42,025 nt of DNA from Ruminococcus sp. GTDB taxonomy: Bacteria; Bacillota; Clostridia; Oscillospirales; Ruminococcaceae. Location of the stretch: the NCBI GenBank assembly GCA_016288815.1, contig JAEELF010000007.1, positions 1 to 42,025 of the forward strand, written 5' to 3'. Position numbers and translations under genes: made by a program. Positions 27,419 through 35,918 of this stretch are shown here, one piece after another (position 1 is the first letter of the stretch; every line of letters begins with the position of its first letter). The notes beneath the pieces are model-generated. The model saw nothing but the letters and a program-made list of their open reading frames with translations, was not told where the DNA came from and ran no database searches.

Positions 27419-30400
27419 ATGAAATTTTTTAAGAAGGCTGCGGCTGTGCTGCTGTCGGCGGTGCTCGCTGCGGCGGCGGTCGTCGTTCCGCCGGAAAAGG
27501 CTCCCGCTTTGCTGAAGGGGCTGATGGGTTCCGTTCAGGAGGAGACGCTTTTCGCTGACGCGGCTGAGTCCGGTTACTCGATCAGATACTGGGTCACGGA
27601 CACTATCACCGAGGTGTGCGGCGAGCAGGTGAGCGTGTACCACAGGAACGTTCCGTACTACTTCTGCTTTGAGGTGTACAACAAGGAGACCGGTGTGCCC
27701 GATGAGGAGAAGGATTTCAAGCTGGAGATAAGTCTCACGGATCCCTCCGGCGAGGAGCTCGCGAGTGCGGAATACCAGTCCAAAAAAGATTATTACTATA
27801 CCTACAACGATCAGAAGATAAACCATAAGGGTACTTCGGGGTGGGTGAAGTTCACGCCGCAGAGTATCGGGGATGTTGCGCTGAAGCTTACTATCTCCGG
27901 CGAGCTCTCGGGTACATTCGAGAGGACCTATAATGTCAAGAAGCCGCACGTCAATCTGCACGTCTGGGTGTCGGACAGCGCGTGGGGGACAACTCCATCG
28001 GCTTTCGCGCTGGGAACTAAGTATTACCTCTGCTCTGAGCTGACTGACCTCGATACCGGCGAGAGGCTCGACTACCACGTAGGCGGCTATACTGAAACAA
28101 GTACTATCTACGACCCTGCCGGCGGGGTGAAGAATACTGTCACCCGCGAGGAAACCGATTCGCGGCGCACTTACGACTGGATAGCCCATACCTGCGGGAC
28201 TGCCGGTATATGGAAGGGTACTCTGAAGCTCGAGGGCGATATTGAGTACGAGCTCAGTGTGACATGGAACGTAACTGACCCGAGCGTCACGGTGACGACG
28301 ACCGCTCCTTCGGTGACTGAGACTTCTGCGGGGACGACCTCTCCCTCTGTCACGACTCAGCCGGCTTTCAGCTGGGGCGAGGACAACTGGAATTTCAGCA
28401 ACAACAGCACCAGCTTCCCGGAGGGGTATGCAGTTGACCCTGCGGTCATCGACAAGCTCTGCACTGATTTCAAATTCACAAATATCGAGCGCGAGATCAT
28501 GAAGTACCGCTGCTCGCGGTCGCAGTATACCTCGTGGGGAGGCTCGTGCTTCGGCATGACGGCTTCTGAGATATTCGTCAAGCAGGGACTGCTCGACCTC
28601 TCGCAGTACGGCGGAGTGAGCACAGTCAACGGCAACAGCGCTTCAAAGGCGATGATCTCCCTCATCAACTTCGTGCAGAATATCCAGAACGTGCCGTACT
28701 ATGCGCAGATAATGCGCTTCAATTCGATGCTGACCGTTCCGGCGTCTGTTCCGCAGTACGACTACATAGACGATATCATCGATGCTGTTGTGAATGACGG
28801 GCATATCGTGTCGCTCGGCTATGCCATCAGGACCGAGCACACCGTGGACGACAGGGTGGTAAGCTCGACCGGCGGACACGCTGTTCTCGCTTACGGCGTC
28901 GAGGACTGCGATTACACCGATAAGACTACCGGACTGACCTACGACAGGCGTGTGCTCATCGCTGACCCGAACCGTCTGGGCAAAAATATGCTCACGGACG
29001 AGTGCTGCCTGTATTTCAGGTCCGATGACCACAGCTGGGTCATCCCGTATCAGAATTATACCTATACGTCGGGCGGCGTCGAGTATACGTCGTCATGCTA
29101 CTGGAACGCCGGCTGCGCTTATAATGAGCACGGCTTCCTCAGACGTATCATCAGATTCGCGTCCAAAAGGAACGTCAGCGATCTCGCGATGACGGGCGAG
29201 ATGAACGAGAAGATGAAGGGCAGATATCTGCCCGGTCTTGCGCTGTTCACTCCTGCGGCGGCTCCGCGCTTCAATAAGGTCGAGGGGACGGGAAATCCCG
29301 CCTATGATGCGATCGGCGGCAACCAGACCGCGATTGCGTACTTCAATGACGGCGCTCCCTCGGCTGACCAGCTGGAACATTTCAGGTCGTTCGTGAACGA
29401 GACGGCTTCCTATGAGATGATATATTCCTCCCCGCAGAACTTCGACTTCATCATGGATTACCCGGACTTCGCGTATATATCTGAGGTGCAGAACGGCACC
29501 TATGCGCTCTTCGCGCCGGACGGTTTCGTCGGGCTCAAGGGCTCCGATATGAGCTACAAGATGTCCATGACTGAGAATGAGTCCACGAGCAAGACTACCG
29601 ACTGGTATACAGTTATCATTGAGGGCTCGGGAGCTTCCAGGGTGTCGCTCGACGCCACCAAGGGAAGGTATTACTTCCTTGAGTCCGATGATCTGCACGA
29701 CATAAGCGTCATCGCGTACAACGATGACGATACCGCTACGCTCAATTTCTCGACGGACTACACGAAGGTAATGCTCGTTGAGGACAGCGCGACGGTCATC
29801 GTCGCAAAGGCTGACCCCGACGGGGACGGCGTTTTCGATCAGACTATCGCCAAGAGCGGCGCGGAGGTCACTCCGGTGACGTCCACGACGACTTCGACTG
29901 CTACGACGACGGTGACGACTACTACCACCACGGCGGCGGCGGCTTCGTCAACTACTACCACGGCTGCGCAGACTACCGTTACTTCGACTACGACGGCTCC
30001 TGCTTCTGCGACCACAAAGCCGACCTCCGGAAAGTGCGGCGACAATGCGACGTGGAGCTATGACGCTTCGACATGCACGCTCACTGTGAGCGGCACGGGG
30101 GATATGTACGAACATTCGCAGATGTTTGATATTCCCAATTGGGACGATTATATGTGGTATGCCAAGAAAATCGTCATTGAGGAGGGGATAACCTCTGTCG
30201 GCAGTTATGACTTTGAAGGGTTCAGGGTCTGCGAATCGGTATCCATTCCGGAGAGCGTGAAGAGCGTGGGGGATTTCGCTTTCTTCTACTGCAAAAAGCT
30301 CACGTCCCTGACCTTCCCTGCCGGGGTCGAAAGTATCGGGTTAGGTGCGTTCGGATCGTGCGACATTCTTTCGTCTATCACTGTCATGAACTCGGAATGC

Positions 30401-30760
30401 GATATATTCGATCAGGCTATCTACAAGGCGTGTGACGGCGTTATAGTATACGGTATGTCTGGCTCGACGGCACAGGCTTACGCAGAGAAGTACGGGTATA
30501 CGTTCGCGGCGCTTGACGCGGAGGGGCTCTTCGGCGACGCCAACAGCGACGGTCTTATCGACGGTGCGGACGCTTCGTGGATACTCTATGCGAATGCCAA
30601 CGGCGTCGATGAGTTCCTCACTCCCGCACAGAAGGCGGTCAGCGATATCAACGGCGACGGCCTCTATGACGGCGTGGACGCTTCGCTGATACTCAGCTAT
30701 AATGTCTATGCTGCCGGCAACGGAACGGATACGCTCCAGGTCTGGTACAGCAAGCTCTGA
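27419..30760 (+). CDS. Large secreted papain-fold-like protein with leucine-rich repeats and dockerin
   Basis: The 1113-residue protein has a signal peptide (about 1-25), then two beta-rich domains (about 50-290) and a Thr/Ser linker (about 293-318). A central domain follows with a papain-like order of residues: Cys377 in WGGSCFGM, His487 in TGGHAVLAYGVED, and Asp516 or Asn518 in VLIADPNR. I infer a cysteine peptidase or related fold from this, not from a confirmed family. A second Thr/Ala linker (about 823-868) is followed by a BspA-like leucine-rich repeat region (about 870-1020). The C-terminal type I dockerin has DANSDGLIDGAD and DINGDGLYDGVD repeats. It stands alone between promoter and terminator. 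The dockerin suggests docking on a cell-surface scaffold. Confidence 0.85.
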   Translation: MKFFKKAAAVLLSAVLAAAAVVVPPEKAPALLKGLMGSVQEETLFADAAESGYSIRYWVTDTITEVCGEQVSVYHRNVPYYFCFEVYNKETGVPDEEKDFKLEISLTDPSGEELASAEYQSKKDYYYTYNDQKINHKGTSGWVKFTPQSIGDVALKLTISGELSGTFERTYNVKKPHVNLHVWVSDSAWGTTPSAFALGTKYYLCSELTDLDTGERLDYHVGGYTETSTIYDPAGGVKNTVTREETDSRRTYDWIAHTCGTAGIWKGTLKLEGDIEYELSVTWNVTDPSVTVTTTAPSVTETSAGTTSPSVTTQPAFSWGEDNWNFSNNSTSFPEGYAVDPAVIDKLCTDFKFTNIEREIMKYRCSRSQYTSWGGSCFGMTASEIFVKQGLLDLSQYGGVSTVNGNSASKAMISLINFVQNIQNVPYYAQIMRFNSMLTVPASVPQYDYIDDIIDAVVNDGHIVSLGYAIRTEHTVDDRVVSSTGGHAVLAYGVEDCDYTDKTTGLTYDRRVLIADPNRLGKNMLTDECCLYFRSDDHSWVIPYQNYTYTSGGVEYTSSCYWNAGCAYNEHGFLRRIIRFASKRNVSDLAMTGEMNEKMKGRYLPGLALFTPAAAPRFNKVEGTGNPAYDAIGGNQTAIAYFNDGAPSADQLEHFRSFVNETASYEMIYSSPQNFDFIMDYPDFAYISEVQNGTYALFAPDGFVGLKGSDMSYKMSMTENESTSKTTDWYTVIIEGSGASRVSLDATKGRYYFLESDDLHDISVIAYNDDDTATLNFSTDYTKVMLVEDSATVIVAKADPDGDGVFDQTIAKSGAEVTPVTSTTTSTATTTVTTTTTTAAAASSTTTTAAQTTVTSTTTAPASATTKPTSGKCGDNATWSYDASTCTLTVSGTGDMYEHSQMFDIPNWDDYMWYAKKIVIEEGITSVGSYDFEGFRVCESVSIPESVKSVGDFAFFYCKKLTSLTFPAGVESIGLGAFGSCDILSSITVMNSECDIFDQAIYKACDGVIVYGMSGSTAQAYAEKYGYTFAALDAEGLFGDANSDGLIDGADASWILYANANGVDEFLTPAQKAVSDINGDGLYDGVDASLILSYNVYAAGNGTDTLQVWYSKL

Positions 30761-30768
30761 TAATGAAC

Positions 30769-30808
30769 GGTCCCGGACTGTCTGACTCGGCAGCCCGGGA
30801 CCTTTTTT
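30769..30808 (+). terminator. Terminator of the papain-like dockerin gene
   Basis: GGTCCCGG/CCGGGACC stem (30769-30776 and 30795-30802) with a long loop, then six T residues. Confidence 0.88.
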
Positions 30809-30842
30809 GCTCCGGGTGCGAGGGGAGTTCGTGCGCTTTGTA

Positions 30843-30871
30843 TTGACAAGGGCTGAACAGTGTGGTATAAT
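30843..30871 (+). promoter_or_regulatory. Promoter of the TIR gene
   Basis: Perfect TTGACA (30843-30848), a 17-nt spacer and TATAAT (30866-30871), with extended TGG. This is one of the strongest promoters in the window by sequence. Confidence 0.9.
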
Positions 30872-30917
30872 GAAACGTGGTTTATATGTCTAATTCACAG
30901 GGAAAGGACGTTGAATT

Positions 30918-32006
30918 ATGTCAGATGTTTTTATCAGCCACAGTACGCAGGATAAGGCTGCTGCGGAAAAGGTCGTTTCTTTTTTAGAGGAAAAGGGTCT
31001 GAGCTGCTGGATCGCGCCGCGTGATATCGTTCCCGGAAGCGACTGGGCGGCATCTATCAGCACGGCTATCACTACGTCGAAGGTCTTTCTCGTTATCTAC
31101 AGCGCGAACAGCGCCGGCTCAAATCAGGTATCGAGGGAGGTAAGTCTCGCTGAGTCCAAGAGGAACATCTTCGTTGTGCCCTATAAGATCGACGATACGG
31201 AGCTTTCCGGTTCGTTCGAGTACTACCTCACCGGGGCGCACTGGATCACTGCCGACTACAGCAGGCAGGATTACAAGCTCGAGGAACTGTATAATATCAT
31301 TGCCGGTATCACCGGGAAAAATGTTCAGAACATCACCAATAACACCTACATAGATCACCTGCATATCCACGGGGAGGGCAACCTGCCCGAGGAGATACAG
31401 CATAGCGTTCAGTCTGCTCAGAATGCGGCGAGCCCGTTCGCTTCTTCTGCCGCTCCCGCTGCAAGAACTGCTGCTCAGGCTCCTGCCCCGGCGGCTGCGC
31501 CCAAGAAAAAGGGCGGCGCTAAAAAGTGGGTGATCATTGCCATTGTGGCGGTCGTTCTGATCGCTTCGATAGTCGTCGCAGTGATCGCTCCTATTATCAA
31601 TTCCGACAGCGGCAGCAGCAGTAAGTCGTCCAAGAAGACCACATCCTCTGCGTCCGATGACGACGGGGAGATAGATTCCAAGGACGATATCGTCGGAAAG
31701 TGGGAGTGCTGTGCGATGACTGCGGAGGGGCTGACCATTACCGGTGAATATGAAGGTGTGCCGATCGCTGCCATTTTCCAGTTTGAATTCGATGAGGACG
31801 GTTCGTTCGTTCTTTCTTCGCCCGTTTATTCGGCTTCGGAAACTTATGAGGGCACATGGAAGTTCAAGAATGATACGGTCAAGCTGACTATTGACGGCAG
31901 ATCCGAGACACTTGAGATCGACGGCGAATACCTCCTTTTCGAGGACGAGGGTATATCGGTGAAGCTCGAAAAGGTCAAGAAGTTCACCAAGTATGACCCC
32001 GAGTGA
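30918..32006 (+). CDS. Membrane-anchored TIR-domain protein with an outside lipocalin-like domain
   Basis: The 362-residue protein opens with a TIR domain (1-115). VFISHSTQDK is the first strand and box 1, CWIAPRDIVPGSDW follows the second strand, and SNQVSREVSLAE carries Glu74 at the position of the catalytic glutamate of NAD-cleaving TIR domains. A linker rich in Ala/Pro (about 165-195) and a basic patch (PKKKGGAKK) lead to one helix (about 204-226). The TIR domain should thus be cytoplasmic. After a Ser/Asp stretch, residues 257-355 form a small beta domain starting DDIVGKWECC, like lipocalin-type GKW domains of Firmicute lipoproteins. TIR domains serve in NAD cleavage or protein contacts. 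Enzyme activity here is inference. Its convergent neighbour carries a RyR domain. Confidence 0.9.
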   Translation: MSDVFISHSTQDKAAAEKVVSFLEEKGLSCWIAPRDIVPGSDWAASISTAITTSKVFLVIYSANSAGSNQVSREVSLAESKRNIFVVPYKIDDTELSGSFEYYLTGAHWITADYSRQDYKLEELYNIIAGITGKNVQNITNNTYIDHLHIHGEGNLPEEIQHSVQSAQNAASPFASSAAPAARTAAQAPAPAAAPKKKGGAKKWVIIAIVAVVLIASIVVAVIAPIINSDSGSSSKSSKKTTSSASDDDGEIDSKDDIVGKWECCAMTAEGLTITGEYEGVPIAAIFQFEFDEDGSFVLSSPVYSASETYEGTWKFKNDTVKLTIDGRSETLEIDGEYLLFEDEGISVKLEKVKKFTKYDPE

Positions 32007-32046
32007 TGTGACGGTTACCGTCCGGATAAGATGAATGCATAATAAT

Positions 32047-32076
32047 GACCGCACCTGTATGGGTGCGGTCTTTTTT
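32047..32076 (+). terminator. TIR gene terminator
   Basis: Perfect 9-bp stem GACCGCACC/GGTGCGGTC (32047-32055 and 32062-32070) followed by six T residues. Confidence 0.92.
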
Positions 32077-32152
32077 GTGTGGGTATTGTTTTTGTGAGAG
32101 GCGGCGTTTCCTGCACAAGTGTTCCGTATGCAACGTGTCTGCAAGCGGGGAC

Positions 32153-34120
32153 TCAGAGCTTTTTGTTGCGGAGATACCGCGCCATAAGTGACATTAAATC
32201 ATACTTTATCGTCGTTCTGCCGCGCTCGTCTGCTGCGAGCTCGCTGAACGGCATGAGGCAGGTGTGCACCTTCTTGTCGTCGCTGCGCTCACTGCCGTTC
32301 TTCCAGCCCTGCGACGCCACAAAGCAGCACCACCTTCTGTGCTCCAGTGACGCTATCTCCCGCGCGAAGCTGTCCTGCATGAGCCCCTGCACGAGCTCCT
32401 CCTCCGTGCCCGTCAGACGCCACATCCTGCCGTCGTACTTCATCAGGCTGCCGTTCTCGCCGATGAGACTGTCTATCTTCGCGTCGATGTCGCTTATGCC
32501 GAGCTCCTTCGCCAGCCGCTCCACTGCCACGCGCTTCACATACTCGTGTGCGGCGAGCGCCTTGCTCGATTCACGCTTGAACAGCGAGGTGCTCGTCCAG
32601 AGCTCGTCGGCGGTGCGCTCCTCGCTCTTCCACGCTTCCTCGTCGCGCGACAGTACCATGATGCCTGAGTAGAAGCAGTGGAAATCCTTCGCAACGCGGT
32701 CGATGTCCTTGCTCAGTATGAGGTCGAGGTCAAGGACGCGGCTCTTGTCCTCCAGCAGTCTGACGCCGGAAAAGGTGCGGTCGTTCTTGTTTATGTACTT
32801 CGCGAGGCGGCGGTCGGAATCCATTCGCAGTATTATCGGGACGTTAGATCTGCCGGCGCTGCCGAAGACGTTCGCCAGACGCATTGCGCAGTTCACGCCC
32901 GTACTCACGTCGTCTATCGCGATGACGGCGTAGGTGTAGGGGCGGTCGGCGTTGCTCTTCTTTATCGTTTCGATGAACTCCCTGAACTTTACGTTGAGGT
33001 TGTGGCAGTTGATGGTCAGGCTGCCGTCCGCTGCCTTCTTCGAGAGACGTATGGTGCTGCCGTCCTGCACGAAGGTGTCGAAGCTGAGGCGGTTCGTGAA
33101 TATCTCCATTTTGCTGGTGATGTCCTTGTCGTAGACGTCTATCACGACGCTGTTGCTGCTGTGTACCACGCTGAGGTCGAGGGCTTGCAGGAGAGTCTGC
33201 TGACCTATCGTGCCGAAGCCGAGTATGAGCATTTTGACGTCCCAGTCACGGAGGTTTTTGTCGGTGTCGAGGTAGACTGTGTGCAGGGGCGTTTCAGAGA
33301 ACATCTTGCCCACTTGCAGCTCGGGGAGGCTGACGATGTCGAGGTCGTAGCCGTAGCGCTCGTTTTTGCCGACCTTGTAGTAGTCCGCGATGAGCTCGTT
33401 TATGCTGTCGTCCTCGCAGCGGCAGGTTATCTTCGCGCCGCGCTTCAGCACGAATCCGCCGTCGCCGCTCCTCAGGCTGAACATCTGGAGCACGGAAAAG
33501 TTGCTCACGGAGCTCTCGCCGAATATCACGATGTTGTCAGCACGGTCGGTGCCCGCTTTTTTCAGCAGGTAGTGCAGCTCCTCCTCGTCGGCTTTCAGGA
33601 CGTTGAAGCTGTGTACGCGGCAGCCGTTTCTGCTCAGTCCGAAGCGCTCCTCGGAGGTGAGCTCCTCGCTGGTGATGATGTTTATGTTCCTGCCCTTTGC
33701 GCCGGACGCGGCGTAGTTGGCGATCATGCTCCTGACCTCGTTGTTGTAGCCGAAGATCACGATGTTTTCGGACTTGCGGCGTCCCTTCAGATTGAACACG
33801 AAGCGCAGCAGCTTCTCGAGCGTGCGGTATACGAACGCGAACGTGCAGTACGGCGCTGTGAACACTGCGACGCCGTATGCGTAGCTGACGCCGGTCCTCA
33901 GAGGGGTGGGGTCCTTGTGCATGAAGGCGATGGCGTCCTTGAGGGTTATCGTAGGCTTGAAGGCGAAGGCGTTTATGCCGTTTTGCAGGACGAGCAGCAG
34001 CTTGAAGAAAAGCTCCTCGTGCTGGTAGTATATGAGTCCCTCGGTCGTCGCGATGATGAGCGACAGCACTGCGAGTATGAGCAGCAGCTTGCTCGTGCGG
34101 AATCTTGTTTTTTCTTTCAT
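32153..34120 (-). CDS. Channel-like membrane protein with two TrkA/RCK-like Rossmann regions and a C-terminal RyR domain
   Basis: The 655-residue protein has two membrane helices (about 12-30 and 79-99). The roughly 48 residues between them could hold a short pore helix, but no TVGYG-type filter is seen. Two Rossmann-like regions follow: NIVIFGYNNE (about 119-128) and a better-formed KMLILGFGTIGQQ (GxGxxG at 301-306), as in tandem RCK domains of ion channels. The C-terminus (583-655) matches the RyR domain, with REIASLEHRRW, SQGWKNG and KKVHTCLMPFSEL. RyR domains occur in ryanodine receptors and in prokaryotic proteins predicted to sense nucleotides. The start at 34120 is chosen because an upstream in-frame GTG at 34174 lies across the promoter's -10 box. 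Ligand and ion are unknown. Confidence 0.82.
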   Translation of the reverse strand: MKEKTRFRTSKLLLILAVLSLIIATTEGLIYYQHEELFFKLLLVLQNGINAFAFKPTITLKDAIAFMHKDPTPLRTGVSYAYGVAVFTAPYCTFAFVYRTLEKLLRFVFNLKGRRKSENIVIFGYNNEVRSMIANYAASGAKGRNINIITSEELTSEERFGLSRNGCRVHSFNVLKADEEELHYLLKKAGTDRADNIVIFGESSVSNFSVLQMFSLRSGDGGFVLKRGAKITCRCEDDSINELIADYYKVGKNERYGYDLDIVSLPELQVGKMFSETPLHTVYLDTDKNLRDWDVKMLILGFGTIGQQTLLQALDLSVVHSSNSVVIDVYDKDITSKMEIFTNRLSFDTFVQDGSTIRLSKKAADGSLTINCHNLNVKFREFIETIKKSNADRPYTYAVIAIDDVSTGVNCAMRLANVFGSAGRSNVPIILRMDSDRRLAKYINKNDRTFSGVRLLEDKSRVLDLDLILSKDIDRVAKDFHCFYSGIMVLSRDEEAWKSEERTADELWTSTSLFKRESSKALAAHEYVKRVAVERLAKELGISDIDAKIDSLIGENGSLMKYDGRMWRLTGTEEELVQGLMQDSFAREIASLEHRRWCCFVASQGWKNGSERSDDKKVHTCLMPFSELAADERGRTTIKYDLMSLMARYLRNKKL

Positions 34121-34165
34121 ATCAGTATCACCATTTCCGGGCGGGGATTTCGTTTCGGTACTCCT

Positions 34166-34194
34166 ATTATACACCCTATCGCGGGATTTGTAAA
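34166..34194 (-). promoter_or_regulatory. Promoter of the RyR-domain channel gene
   Basis: On the minus strand, TTTACA (34189-34194), a 17-nt spacer and TATAAT (34166-34171). Transcription should start near 34159, which rules out the upstream GTG as start codon. It is back to back with the promoter at 34288-34316. Confidence 0.85.
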
Positions 34195-34287
34195 GGGCGG
34201 TGCCCCAGGAGAGACAGCGGGCGGGGTTTTCGGCGGTGTATGGTGCTTTTTTTATATTTGTTTCGTTGAAAAAATGCTCGAAAGGTG

Positions 34288-34316
34288 TTGCATTTCAGGA
34301 TCAAGCATGGTATAAT
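34288..34316 (+). promoter_or_regulatory. Promoter of the five-gene envelope operon
   Basis: TTGCAT (34288-34293), a 17-nt spacer and TATAAT (34311-34316), with extended TGG. Confidence 0.84.
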
Positions 34317-34331
34317 GGTCTTGTAATTTTT

Positions 34332-34348
34332 TGACACTTTTTGTGTCA
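34332..34348 (+). promoter_or_regulatory. Inverted repeat in the leader, next to the ribosome binding site
   Basis: TGACAC-TTTTT-GTGTCA (34332-34337 and 34343-34348) lies between the predicted transcription start and GGGAGG (34350-34355). It could be an operator or a small hairpin influencing translation of the first gene. Confidence 0.45.
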
Positions 34349-34363
34349 TGGGAGGTTTATGCA

Positions 34364-34870
34364 ATGGGTTGGATCATTTTACTGCTCGTCGTTGTCGTTG
34401 GCATTACGCTCGCTGTGACGCTGCCGGGTGCCATTGAGGACGGCAAAAAGAGAAAAGCGGCTCTCGCTTCCGGCGATCTCATCAAGAGAAATCCTTCTTT
34501 CTACAAGGACAAGGAGTTCTTCAAGGCGAATATCCAGGATCAGGACGCTTTCTTCAATGCGCTCTCCGAGGCTGTCAAGAGGACTCAGGTGTGCTCGTTC
34601 TCGGGTAACTACAACAGCTCCGTGGTCTACCACGGAAACAGGGGACAGTGGAGCGCTTCGCTCGTTCGTCTTCAGTCTGACGACGGCTCGATGATGTTCT
34701 CGTTCGGGCTCTCGAATTATACGAGCGGCGGCCGCACTGAGAGTATGCAGCTCGCAAGAATGTCGATGGATCTCAATTTCCTGCTGACCGCGATCGAGAA
34801 GACCTTCGTTCAGTTCGATCCGCAGACCCAGGTCAACGTTCAGGCTATCAACTTCAAGACACATTATTGA
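34364..34870 (+). CDS. Membrane-anchored protein of unknown function
   Basis: This 168-residue protein has one N-terminal helix (about 3-20) followed by a soluble domain with no family I recognise. The soluble part has KRNPSFYKDKEFFKANIQDQDAF near its start and strand-rich sequence in the middle (VVYHGNRGQWSASLV, MMFSFGLSNYTSGG). A C-terminal helix precedes VNVQAINFKTHY. The start is set by GGGAGG eight bases upstream; an upstream in-frame TTG at 34331 lies in the inverted repeat. It is the first gene of a tight operon: the next gene starts 18 bp after its stop. No signal-peptidase site is evident, so it probably remains anchored. Confidence 0.78.
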   Translation: MGWIILLLVVVVGITLAVTLPGAIEDGKKRKAALASGDLIKRNPSFYKDKEFFKANIQDQDAFFNALSEAVKRTQVCSFSGNYNSSVVYHGNRGQWSASLVRLQSDDGSMMFSFGLSNYTSGGRTESMQLARMSMDLNFLLTAIEKTFVQFDPQTQVNVQAINFKTHY

Positions 34871-34888
34871 TAACAGGAGGATATATTT

Positions 34889-35143
34889 ATGGAAAGTTTT
34901 GGCTTTATTATTATTTTGCTCATCATCGCTATACCGATCTATCTGCTCAAGAGGTTTATTTCAAGAAAGATCAGTCAGGGCGTTGATAACGCTTTCAACA
35001 GCATTGCTGCTCACAGGAAGAACAAGCAGTATCAGCAGCAGGGCCCGCAGAACCTCGCGGACAGATTTGCGGGTACTCAGGCTCAGCAGCCGCAGGACCC
35101 CGCTCAGCAGCCGCAGGATCAGCAGAACCCCTTCAACGGCTGA
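34889..35143 (+). CDS. Small membrane protein with Gln/Pro-rich tail
   Basis: This 84-residue protein has one N-terminal helix (about 4-22), then a basic stretch (KRFISRK). The tail is rich in Gln, Pro and Asp and ends NPFNG. The tail's repeated QQPQD units look disordered. It has a good ribosome binding site (AGGAGG) and sits 18 bp after the previous gene and 17 bp before the next, so it is a real operon member. The lipoprotein encoded next ends in a similar Gln/Pro tail with ENPF. Confidence 0.75.
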   Translation: MESFGFIIILLIIAIPIYLLKRFISRKISQGVDNAFNSIAAHRKNKQYQQQGPQNLADRFAGTQAQQPQDPAQQPQDQQNPFNG

Positions 35144-35160
35144 TCCGGGAGGCTCACAGT

Positions 35161-35871
35161 ATGCGTAGGTTCTTTGCTGTCATCGCGCTGCTCGGCGTGA
35201 TGATGTTGTGCTTTACAGGGTGCGGCGAAAAGGGCTTCGACGGCAAGTGGGACTGCGTCGAGGCGGAGGTAGATACATACGGCGGAGCTCTCACGGGAGC
35301 GTATAATACTATAGAGCAGAACGGGGGAGTAAGCCTGCTGTGTGAGGTCAAGATCGACGGCGACGACGTTACTTATTCCGAGAACGCACGCGAATATAAG
35401 GTATCGGACGTTCAGCGCAGCGGCAAGACTATTACTTTCACGGTGACCGGCTCATACGGCGTCAAGGATACTGTCACTCTCAAGCTCAGGGACGAGGGAA
35501 AGACTATCATCGCGACCAGAGACGAGAACATTTACACCCTCGAGAGGGCGGACCTGTTCCATAAGGTGTTCGCGAAACTTCCGATATGGGTGTACCTCGT
35601 GCTCGGAGGCTTCCTGCTGCTCGTTATAATCGGCAAGATCCTCGCTGTCAAGGATAAGGCTAAGAGCAGGGCTCCTCAGGGGGGCGGGCAGTCTATCCAG
35701 CAGCAGATGTTCGGCAGCGCTCCGCAGCAGAGACCGGTACAGCTCCAGCAGCAGATGCAGCAGGCTCAGCAGCGTCCTGTTCAGCAGCCGGTGCAGAGAC
35801 CTGTTCAGCCGCAGCAGCCGGGTCAGCCATATTACGACCCGGAAAATCCTTTCCAGAATCAGAACAGATAA
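35161..35871 (+). CDS. Lipoprotein with a GKW-type beta domain, membrane helix and Gln/Pro-rich tail
   Basis: The 236-residue protein has a lipobox FTGC (Cys21). A beta-rich domain follows, beginning GFDGKWDCVEAEVD (compare DDIVGKWECC in the TIR protein). A membrane helix lies at about 141-161 (WVYLVLGGFLLLVIIG), then a basic patch and a 60-residue tail of Gln, Pro and Arg ending ENPFQNQNR. With both a lipid anchor and a later helix, the beta domain would be outside and the tail in the cytoplasm. No catalytic motif is visible. It lies in the operon, with GGGAGG upstream of its start. Confidence 0.78.
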   Translation: MRRFFAVIALLGVMMLCFTGCGEKGFDGKWDCVEAEVDTYGGALTGAYNTIEQNGGVSLLCEVKIDGDDVTYSENAREYKVSDVQRSGKTITFTVTGSYGVKDTVTLKLRDEGKTIIATRDENIYTLERADLFHKVFAKLPIWVYLVLGGFLLLVIIGKILAVKDKAKSRAPQGGGQSIQQQMFGSAPQQRPVQLQQQMQQAQQRPVQQPVQRPVQPQQPGQPYYDPENPFQNQNR

Positions 35872-35918
35872 ACCTTGCGGACGACTTTTCACGGTCGTCC
35901 GTTGCTATAGGAGTTATT

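Noticed and set aside
32678-34315. 545-codon open frame antisense to the RyR channel gene
   Set aside because: Its translation is Val/Glu/Ala-rich without motifs, it lacks a ribosome binding site, and it crosses the channel promoter.
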